Position numbers and translations under genes: made by a program. A stretch of DNA of 12,663 nt, taken from the NCBI GenBank assembly GCA_036390995.1, contig DASWAT010000151.1, positions 1 through 12,663 of the forward strand. The letters are read 5' to 3'. Of the stretch, positions 6,400 through 11,992 are shown piece after piece. The notes beneath the pieces were generated by a model. The model saw only the letters and a list, made by a program, of their open reading frames with translations, did no database searches and was not told where the DNA came from. Position 1 is the stretch's first letter, and each line of letters begins with the position of its first letter. Origin of the DNA: DASQQQ01 sp036390995. Its GTDB lineage: Bacteria > Actinomycetota > UBA4738 > HRBIN12.

Positions 6400-7715
6400 G
6401 CCTGCCGGATCCACGCGACGTGGTCGCGGCCAAGCGTGACGGCAAGCACCTTCCTTCGGAGGAGCTTGCCATGTTCGTTCAGGGATACGCGAGGGGTGAC
6501 GTCCCCGACTACCTGGCCTCGGCCTTCCTCATGGCCGCCTTCATCCGCGGGCTCGACGCCGAGGAGACGCTCACCCTCACGAGGGCGATGGTCGGGTCGG
6601 GCCGGACGCTGCCGTTGGCCGGGGTCTCGCGGCCGAAGGTGGACAAGCATTCCACGGGCGGCGTGGCGGACGGCGTGACGCTGGCGTTCGCGCCCCTGGC
6701 GGCATCGCTCGGCCTGGCGGTGGCGAAGCTCTCCGGCCGGGGTCTGGGGCACACCGGCGGCACGCTCGACAAGCTGGAGGCGATCCCCGGGCTGCGGACG
6801 GACCTTTCCCCCGAGGCGTTCGAGCGGCAGGTCGACGAGATCGGATGCGCGGTCGCCGCCCAGACACACGATCTCGTGCCCGCCGACGGTGCCCTCTACG
6901 CGCTTCGGGACGCTACCGCGACCGTGCCGTCGATCCCGCTGATCGCTGCGAGCGTGATGTCGAAGAAGCTCGCGTTGGGCACGGATCTGATCCTGCTGGA
7001 TGTGAAGGCGGGAAGCGGCGCGTTCATGAAGACGTGGGAGGACGCCGCCGAGCTGGCCGAGGCCTGCGCGAACCTGGCGATGGACTGGGGACGCTCGTGC
7101 CGGGTGGCCGTCACCGACATGTCCCAGCCGCTCGGCCAAGCGGTGGGGAACGCACTCGACGTCGACGAGGCGGTGGCGCTCCTGCGAGGACAGGTGGGCG
7201 GAAGGCTGCTCGAGCTCGTCGTGACCTTCGCGGCGGAGGCGGTGGTTCGGCTCACGGGGGCCTCGCCCGAGCATGCCAGGGCGACGGCCGCGGAGGCCGT
7301 GTCGTCGGGCGCTGCGTTGGAGGTGTTCCGGCGGATGGTCGAGGCCCAGGGCGGGGATCCTCGCGTGGTCGAGGACCCGGACGCCGTCCTGCCGCGGGCG
7401 CCGGTGCGAGTGCCGATCCTGGCGGCCCGCGCCGGGTACCTGGCGGCCGTCGACGCGGAGGCGATCGGGAGGGCCAGCGGGGATCTCGGGGCGGGGCGGA
7501 AGAAGAAGGGCGATCCGATCGACCCGGCGGTGGGTATCGTGTTCCGGCCCAAGGTGGGGGATCGGCTGGAACCGAGGGAGGAGCTGGGGACGGTGCACGC
7601 CCGAGACGAGGCGTCGGCGCGGGCGTGCGTGGGAACCGTGCTGGCCGCGATGACCGTTTCGGCGGATCCGGTCGAGGCGCCGCCGTTGGTGTTCGGCTGG
7701 TTCGGCGACGTCTGA
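6396..7715 (+). CDS. pdp: Pyrimidine-nucleoside (thymidine/uridine) phosphorylase
   Basis: Cytosolic homodimeric enzyme that cleaves pyrimidine nucleosides with phosphate to free base and (deoxy)ribose-1-phosphate, the substrate of DeoB. The product is 439 residues, the family length. The signature SGRGLGHTGGTLDKLE is at 113-128, and the phosphate-binding KHSTGGVAD starts at 84. The substrate residues His85, Arg171, Ser186 and Lys190 fall at the same numbers as in E. coli thymidine phosphorylase. Residue 111 is Lys (AKLSGRG), where E. coli DeoA has Met. I recall Lys at this site as typical of the broader pyrimidine-nucleoside phosphorylases (Pdp), so uridine as well as thymidine is the likely substrate; this is inference. 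The C-terminal domain (about 345-439) has the expected GAGRKKKGDPIDPAVG loop at 365-380. ATG 6396 is chosen by its Shine-Dalgarno. deoA (thymidine phosphorylase) would be the alternative name. Confidence 0.93.
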   Translation: MSLPDPRDVVAAKRDGKHLPSEELAMFVQGYARGDVPDYLASAFLMAAFIRGLDAEETLTLTRAMVGSGRTLPLAGVSRPKVDKHSTGGVADGVTLAFAPLAASLGLAVAKLSGRGLGHTGGTLDKLEAIPGLRTDLSPEAFERQVDEIGCAVAAQTHDLVPADGALYALRDATATVPSIPLIAASVMSKKLALGTDLILLDVKAGSGAFMKTWEDAAELAEACANLAMDWGRSCRVAVTDMSQPLGQAVGNALDVDEAVALLRGQVGGRLLELVVTFAAEAVVRLTGASPEHARATAAEAVSSGAALEVFRRMVEAQGGDPRVVEDPDAVLPRAPVRVPILAARAGYLAAVDAEAIGRASGDLGAGRKKKGDPIDPAVGIVFRPKVGDRLEPREELGTVHARDEASARACVGTVLAAMTVSADPVEAPPLVFGWFGDV

Positions 7716-7726
7716 GCGGAGGCTCC

Positions 7727-8377
7727 ATGGAGACCGTGCGGTTCGCCCTCTATCTGCTCGTGGCGCTCGTTCCGAGCCTGATGCTCCACGAGTACGCGCA
7801 CGCGCTCACCGCGGACCGATTGGGCGATCCGACGGCCCGCCGTTGGGGACGGCTCACCTTCAACCCGCGGCCGTTGATCGACCCGTTCGGGACCGTGATC
7901 CTGCCGGGCCTGCTGCTGATCCTGATCGCGTCCGGCTTCTTCGTCCCGCTGTTCGCGTACACGAAGCCCATGCCGCACGACCCGAACTACCTCCGCAACC
8001 GCGACCGGGACGAGGTGTTGGTGCAACTGTCCGGACCGATCGTGAGCCTCGTGCTGGCCGTGGCGGCAGGGATCGTGCTCCGGCTGGTCACCGCACAGGA
8101 GCTGGGTCTGTTCGTCTTCGCGATCCTGTACGTGAACCTGATCCTGTTCGTGTTCAACCTCATGCCGGTTCCGGGGCTCGACGGTGCCAGGCTCCTCGCG
8201 CGGTTCCTCCCGCCGAGGGCGCGGGAGGTCTACCGCAACCTCGACCAGTACCTGGCGTTGTTCATGCTCCTCATCTTCTTCTTGCTCGGGGGCTTGCTGC
8301 TGGGGATCGTCTCCGCCCTGTCGGGAGGGCTGTGCCGGCTGGTCAGCGGCGGTGCGGGGCTCTGCGGCATCTTCTGA
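7727..8377 (+). CDS. Site-2 protease-like M50 family membrane metalloprotease
   Basis: Integral-membrane zinc protease of the compact, PDZ-less M50 group (YwhC/site-2-protease-like). Its substrates are unknown. The 216 residues contain the zinc motif HEYAH at 21-25 in the first membrane segment, and NLMPVPGLDGARLL at 144-157, whose Asp152 would be the third ligand. FNPRPLIDPFGTVILPGLLL begins at residue 45 and is a usual M50 landmark. Hydrophobic segments lie near 4-20, 56-77, 100-122, 126-147 and 176-200. LSGPIVS (101-107) stands where many relatives have AGPxxN. ATG 7727 is preceded by GGAGG at 7718-7722, and the gene starts 11 bases after pdp, so it belongs to the same operon. The position between pdp and scpA suggests nothing about substrate. 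RIP-type regulated proteolysis is possible, but no anti-sigma factor gene is nearby. Confidence 0.88.
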   Translation: METVRFALYLLVALVPSLMLHEYAHALTADRLGDPTARRWGRLTFNPRPLIDPFGTVILPGLLLILIASGFFVPLFAYTKPMPHDPNYLRNRDRDEVLVQLSGPIVSLVLAVAAGIVLRLVTAQELGLFVFAILYVNLILFVFNLMPVPGLDGARLLARFLPPRAREVYRNLDQYLALFMLLIFFLLGGLLLGIVSALSGGLCRLVSGGAGLCGIF

Positions 8378-8391
8378 GCGCTCCCCGGGGT

Positions 8392-8406
8392 CGCGGGCGC
8401 CCCGCG
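8392..8406 (+). repeat. GC-rich hairpin between the M50 gene and scpA
   Basis: CGCGGG (8392-8397) and CCCGCG (8401-8406) form a perfect six-base-pair stem with a three-base loop. There is no T-tract, so it is not a classical intrinsic terminator, although tail-less hairpins have been proposed to terminate in actinobacteria. It lies directly upstream of the TATCAT box, in the spacer of the presumed scpA promoter. Confidence 0.35.
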
Positions 8407-8407
8407 C

Positions 8408-8413
8408 TATCAT
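8408..8413 (+). promoter_or_regulatory. Candidate -10 element (TATCAT) before scpA
   Basis: TATCAT fits TANNNT and contains the only TA dinucleotide in the 66-base gap after the M50 gene. A start site six to nine bases further on would fall at about 8420-8423, next to GTG 8424, the first codon of a short leader ORF. The -35 region (around 8385-8390) is CCGGGG and not recognisable. Confidence 0.45.
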
Positions 8414-8423
8414 CGCGACCATC

Positions 8424-8447
8424 GTGACGCGAGCCCTTCACCCATGA
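8424..8447 (+). CDS. Possible seven-residue leader ORF coupled to scpA
   Basis: GTG 8424 opens a seven-codon frame (MTRALHP) whose TGA (8445-8447) overlaps the scpA start as ATGA. It begins 10 bases after the TATCAT box, so the transcript could be leaderless or nearly so. scpA has no good Shine-Dalgarno of its own, which makes coupling through this ORF plausible. The peptide has no run of a regulatory amino acid, so classical attenuation is not suggested. Inference from geometry; a chance ORF of this length is not improbable. Confidence 0.35.
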   Translation: MTRALHP

Positions 8448-9187
8448 GCGAGGATCCGGCCCAGGCCTCCTCGGGGTTCGCCGTGGAGCTCCCGGTCTTC
8501 GTAGGATCGTTCCGGCTCCTCGCCGACCTCATGCTGGATCAGAAGGTCGACGTCTGCGACGTCCAGATCGCGCAGATCACGGACCTGTACCTGTCGTACT
8601 CGGGGCAGGCCGGGCGGTGGAGCCTCGAGGAGGCCACCTGGTTCCTTGCGGTCTGCGCGATCCTGCTCGAGCTCAAGGTGGGCCGCCTGATGCCGAGGAA
8701 CGAGGTCCTCGACGAGGAGGACTTGCTCGGCGTGTCCCCCGACCTCGTCTACGCTCGGAGCCTGGAGCTGGCCGCCTTCCGGCGGGTGGCGGCCGATCTT
8801 GCCCGGCGGCTGGAGGAGGAATCCCGATACTTCCCGCGCGAGGTCGGCCCTCCCGAGGGGTTCGCGCACCTGTACCCCGACGTCTTGGAGAAGGTGGCGG
8901 CCGATGACCTGGCGATGCTGGCCGCGTCCCTGCTGCGGCCGCCGCCGCTGCTCGACCTGTACCACGTGACGCCCATCCGCTACTCGATGGAGGAGGCCGT
9001 GCTGGCCGTCACCGGGCACCTCGACAGGTTGGGATCGGCCCGGTTCCGTGACCTCGTGGCCGACTGCGAGGAGCGGATCCACGTGGTGGTCCGTTTCCTA
9101 GCCCTCCTCGAGCTCTACCGTGAGGGAAAGGTCGACCTCGAGCAGGCAGACACGTTCGGTGAGATCGAGGTCCGATGGCAAGGGTGA
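8444..9187 (+). CDS. scpA: Segregation and condensation protein A
   Basis: Kleisin subunit that bridges the Smc dimer heads together with ScpB in the bacterial condensin complex, acting on nascent chromosomes. The product is 247 residues, the usual size. The N-terminal Smc-binding helical region is at about 13-85, ending in LLELKVGRLMP, which corresponds to the conserved LLE-IKSRxLLP. The C-terminal winged helix (about 185-247) contains RIHVVVRFLALLELYREGKV, a clear family match. The usual FEGPLDLLL near the N-terminus reads FVGSFRLLA here, so this copy is divergent at that motif. ATG 8444 is the only sensible start in frame and has no clear Shine-Dalgarno. It overlaps scpB by 13 bases, which implies coupled synthesis of the two partners. 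In several actinobacteria a parA-like gene precedes scpA; here an M50 gene does. Confidence 0.93.
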   Translation: MSEDPAQASSGFAVELPVFVGSFRLLADLMLDQKVDVCDVQIAQITDLYLSYSGQAGRWSLEEATWFLAVCAILLELKVGRLMPRNEVLDEEDLLGVSPDLVYARSLELAAFRRVAADLARRLEEESRYFPREVGPPEGFAHLYPDVLEKVAADDLAMLAASLLRPPPLLDLYHVTPIRYSMEEAVLAVTGHLDRLGSARFRDLVADCEERIHVVVRFLALLELYREGKVDLEQADTFGEIEVRWQG

Positions 9188-9753
9188 GTAGAGGGTTGGC
9201 GGAACGCACGGAGCAGCTTCGCGCGCTCGAGGCGCTGCTGTTCGTCTCGGACGAACCGGTGCCGTCGGCCCTCCTGGCGCAGTCCCTGGACCTGGACCGG
9301 CCCGGCGCGGACAGGCTGTGCGAGGAACTGGCCCGCTCGTATGGGGAACGCGAAGCGGGCCTGGTCCTGCGCAACGTCGCCGGGGGGTGGCGGATCACCA
9401 CCCATCCGGACGCCGCGCCGGTGGTGGAGCGGTTCGTGCTCGCCTCGCGCCACACCCGACTCACGAAGGCGGCCCTCGAGACCCTCGCCATCGTGGCCTA
9501 CAAGCAGCCCGTCACACGACATCAGGTCTCCGCGATCCGTGGCGTGAACTCCGACGGCGTGCTCCGCGCGCTCGTTGATCGCGGACTCGTCGACGAGGTC
9601 GGCCGGGAGGAGGGCCCGGGCAGGCCCCTGCTCTACGGCACGTCGCCCGAGTTCCTCGAGCGGCTCGGACTGTCGTCGCTGTCGGCCCTGCCGCCGCTCG
9701 CACCGTTGCTGTCGCAGGGTGCCGAGGAGGCGGAGCCGGAACCCGAGGCCTGA
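9175..9753 (+). CDS. scpB: Segregation and condensation protein B
   Basis: Dimeric partner of ScpA in the Smc condensin complex. The 192-residue product has two winged-helix domains. The first is at about 12-90, beginning LRALEALLFVSDEPV. The second is at about 97-170 and contains LTKAALETLAIVAYKQPVTR and IRGVNSDGVLRALVDRGLV, both strong family motifs. The last 25 residues are an acidic Glu/Pro/Ala-rich tail. ATG 9175 is chosen because GAGG (9167-9170) precedes it by four bases. GTG 9184 would form a GTGA overlap with the scpA stop but has its purines too close. The scpA-scpB-rluB order with near-zero spacing is a common bacterial operon. Confidence 0.95.
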   Translation: MARVSRGLAERTEQLRALEALLFVSDEPVPSALLAQSLDLDRPGADRLCEELARSYGEREAGLVLRNVAGGWRITTHPDAAPVVERFVLASRHTRLTKAALETLAIVAYKQPVTRHQVSAIRGVNSDGVLRALVDRGLVDEVGREEGPGRPLLYGTSPEFLERLGLSSLSALPPLAPLLSQGAEEAEPEPEA

Positions 9754-9761
9754 GGCCCTCG

Positions 9762-10481
9762 ATGACCGAGGAGCGGCTGCAGCGATCGCTGGCGCGAGCA
9801 GGCCTGGGCTCCCGCCGGGCTTGCGAGGATCTCATCGAGCGAGGCCTCGTCACCGTGAACGGACACGTCGCCACGCTGGGCGACCGTCTGGACCCGTCGC
9901 AGGACGTGGTGGAGGTTCGGGGGCACCGGATCAGCGTCGACCCGGAGCTCAGGTACCTCGCGCTGCACAAGCCTGCGGGCGTGACCACGACGCTTCGCGA
10001 CCGCCACGCGACGTTCGACCTGGGCGGGTACCTGCCGAGCGATGTGCGGGTGTTCCCGGTGGGCAGGCTGGACCGGGACACGGAGGGCCTGCTCCTGCTC
10101 ACGAACGACGGAGAGCTCGCCAACCGGCTGACGCATCCCCGATACGGCGTCGAGAAGGAGTACCTCGCGGAGGTGGAGGGTATCCCCACCGAGCGGCACC
10201 TCGGGCGGGTGCGTGCGGGGGTGGAGCTCGACGACGGTCCGGCGCGCGCCGTGTCCGCCCGGGTGATCGGACGATCGAGGGGCAAGGGCGCCATCCGGGT
10301 GGTGATGGCCGAGGGCCGCAAGCGCGAGGTCCGGCGGATGCTGGCCGCGGTCGGCCTCCCCGTGGTCCGGCTCGTCCGGCTGCGGGTCGGTCCCATCAGG
10401 CTGGGCACGCTGGCCGCCGGCTCGTCGCGAGACCTCACGTCGGAGGAGGTTCGGGACCTCTACCGCGTCGCGGGACTGTGA
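9762..10481 (+). CDS. rluB: rRNA pseudouridine synthase (RluB/RsuA family)
   Basis: Predicted to isomerise a uridine in rRNA; downstream of scpB the family member is usually annotated RluB (23S rRNA, U2605 in E. coli numbering). The 239 residues comprise an N-terminal S4 RNA-binding domain (about 4-50, with LGSRRACEDLIERGLVTVNG at 15-34) and the catalytic domain. The latter includes LALHKPAGVTTT at 66-77, the catalytic Asp104 in VGRLDRDTEGLLLLTNDG at 100-117, and EGRKREVRRML near 185-195. ATG 9762 follows scpB by eight bases with GAGG before it. The target uridine (RluB, RluE, RluF or RsuA type) cannot be proved from sequence alone; the name rests on context. Confidence 0.92.
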   Translation: MTEERLQRSLARAGLGSRRACEDLIERGLVTVNGHVATLGDRLDPSQDVVEVRGHRISVDPELRYLALHKPAGVTTTLRDRHATFDLGGYLPSDVRVFPVGRLDRDTEGLLLLTNDGELANRLTHPRYGVEKEYLAEVEGIPTERHLGRVRAGVELDDGPARAVSARVIGRSRGKGAIRVVMAEGRKREVRRMLAAVGLPVVRLVRLRVGPIRLGTLAAGSSRDLTSEEVRDLYRVAGL

Positions 10482-10505
10482 ACTGCGATGCCCGCGTTCG
10501 GCCTG

Positions 10506-10511
10506 TAGCCT
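10506..10511 (+). promoter_or_regulatory. Candidate -10 element (TAGCCT) before aroH
   Basis: TAGCCT fits TANNNT, is immediately preceded by TG, and holds the only TA dinucleotide in the 55-base gap after rluB. Start sites at about 10518-10520 would leave a leader of some 18 bases, including the GAAGGGG ribosome binding site at 10524-10530. No clear -35 box is seen. Confidence 0.4.
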
Positions 10512-10536
10512 TTGGGCGCGGCCGAAGGGGTGCAGG

Positions 10537-10905
10537 GTGGGGGATCAGTCGGTACGGGCGGTCAGAGGGGCGATCTGCGTCGCCGAGGACACCCCCGATG
10601 CGGTGCTCGGCGCCACCGAGCGTCTGCTCCGGGATGTCTTGGCGCGCAACGACGTCCACGCCGGCGAGATCGTGAGCGTGTTCTTCACCGCTACCGAGGG
10701 TCTCCGATCCGCCTTCCCGGCGGAGGCGGCTCGGCGGATGGGCCTGGGACGCGTGCCCCTGCTGTGCGCGACGGAGATCCCCGTCCCCGGGTCGATGCCT
10801 CGAGTGGTGCGCGTGCTCATGCACTTCCACACCGAGAGGGCGCAGGCCGAGGTCGTCCACGTGTATCTGGACGGAGCGGAGTCGCTTCGCGATGACCTCG
10901 GCTGA
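10537..10905 (+). CDS. aroH: Chorismate mutase, AroH type
   Basis: Monofunctional trimeric chorismate mutase that rearranges chorismate to prephenate, the first committed step to phenylalanine and tyrosine. The 122-residue product aligns throughout with Bacillus subtilis AroH. The active-site residues are visible: Arg10 (AVRGAI; Arg7 in B. subtilis), Cys77 and Glu80 (LLCATE; Cys75/Glu78), Arg92 (VVRVLM; Arg90) and Tyr110 (VHVYL; Tyr108). The start GTG 10537 lies six bases after GAAGGGG. It overlaps tyrA, the next enzyme in the tyrosine branch, by 14 bases. The fold is the pseudo-alpha/beta-barrel AroH class, unrelated to the helical AroQ class found in many other actinobacteria. Confidence 0.95.
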   Translation: MGDQSVRAVRGAICVAEDTPDAVLGATERLLRDVLARNDVHAGEIVSVFFTATEGLRSAFPAEAARRMGLGRVPLLCATEIPVPGSMPRVVRVLMHFHTERAQAEVVHVYLDGAESLRDDLG

Positions 10906-11986
10906 GCGGATCGCGATCGTCGGAACCGGGCTCATCGGCACCTCGATCGCCTTGGCGGGCCGGCGGAACGGTAACCAGGTCCGAGGCTTCGACGCCGACG
11001 CCGGTGTGCTGGTCGCGGCGGCCGAGCGCAGCGGCCTGGAGCCGGCGTCGAGCGTGCAGGCGTGCGTCGCCGGGGCCGGTCTGGTCTTCCTCTGTACTCC
11101 GGTGCCCACGATCCCCGGCCTGGCGAACGAGGCGCTGCGGGCCGAGCCCGGCGCGGTCGTGACCGACGTGGGGAGCGTGAAATCCCACGTGCTGGCCGAG
11201 GTCGAGGCCACCGCACGTCCTCAGGATGTGTCCCGCTTCGTCGGCGGCCACCCCATGGGGGGCTCGGAGCGGTCGGGCCCGCAGTGGGCGGCGGCCGGCG
11301 TGCTCGACGGCATCGTCTGGGTGATCACCCCCTCTGGGGCCACGTCCGGCGAGGCGGCCGACCGTCTTCGCTCGTGGGTGAGCCGGATCGGCGCCCGTGC
11401 GGTGCTCATGGATCCCCGTCGCCACGATCGACTGGTGGCCATGGTGAGCCATCTGCCCCAGATCGCCTCGACGGCGCTGATGGGACTCGCTGCCGCCGAA
11501 GAGGCCGGTGAGCCCGATATCCTGTTGCTGGCCGCGGGAGGGTTCCGCGATCTCACCCGGTTGGCTGCGTCGAACCCCCACCTATGGAGCGACATCCTGC
11601 TCTCGAATCGCGAAGCGGTTGCCGAGGCCATCGGTCTGTACGTGAAGCGCCTGTCCGGCTTACGGGACATGGTCCTGGCCGGATCCGCGGACGAGGTCGA
11701 GGCATCGTTCGAGGAGGCGAAGTCCGCGCGGTTGTCGCTCGCCGCCAAGCCCAGGGTGCGGACCGGCGTCGGCGTCCTGCAGGTGCCGGTCCCGGACCGC
11801 CCGGGTGCGCTCGCCGATCTCACGGCGTCGCTGGGCGCCGCACGGGTGAACATCGAGGATCTGCAGATCGTGCACTCGCCGGAGGGCGGACGGGGAACAG
11901 TCCACCTGACGATCGCGGTTCCCCAGCTCGAGGCCGCGTCCGCGGCGCTCCAGGCGCGAGGGTTCGAGCCCACAAGGGTGGCGTGA
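10892..11986 (+). CDS. tyrA: Prephenate dehydrogenase with C-terminal ACT domain
   Basis: Oxidatively decarboxylates prephenate to 4-hydroxyphenylpyruvate (or arogenate to tyrosine), in the tyrosine branch. The 364 residues begin with the Rossmann motif IAIVGTGLIGTS at 7-18, followed by GSVKS at 94-98. The catalytic-site GGHPMGGSERSG is at 118-129 with His120, and VSHLPQ is at 185-190. A C-terminal ACT domain spans about 294-358 (LQVPVPDRPGALADL at 296-310), as in B. subtilis TyrA, and suggests feedback control by an aromatic amino acid. ATG 10892 lies inside the aroH end (14-base overlap) with GGAG about ten bases before it. It ends six bases before aroA. Whether the substrate is prephenate or arogenate, and NAD or NADP, is not clear from sequence. 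Confidence 0.94.
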   Translation: MTSAERIAIVGTGLIGTSIALAGRRNGNQVRGFDADAGVLVAAAERSGLEPASSVQACVAGAGLVFLCTPVPTIPGLANEALRAEPGAVVTDVGSVKSHVLAEVEATARPQDVSRFVGGHPMGGSERSGPQWAAAGVLDGIVWVITPSGATSGEAADRLRSWVSRIGARAVLMDPRRHDRLVAMVSHLPQIASTALMGLAAAEEAGEPDILLLAAGGFRDLTRLAASNPHLWSDILLSNREAVAEAIGLYVKRLSGLRDMVLAGSADEVEASFEEAKSARLSLAAKPRVRTGVGVLQVPVPDRPGALADLTASLGAARVNIEDLQIVHSPEGGRGTVHLTIAVPQLEAASAALQARGFEPTRVA

Positions 11987-11992
11987 GCATCC

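Noticed and set aside
1940..8422. Long - strand open frames (for example 1940-3478, 4736-6214, 6896-8422), each about 500 codons
   Set aside because: They lie opposite well-supported genes, read as Arg/His/Pro/Gly-rich or low-complexity sequence with no family motifs, and are expected shadows of high-GC coding sequence.
9184..9187. GTG 9184 as the scpB start (GTGA overlap with the scpA stop)
   Set aside because: The nearby purines are too close for a ribosome binding site, while ATG 9175 has GAGG at a workable distance; not fully excluded.
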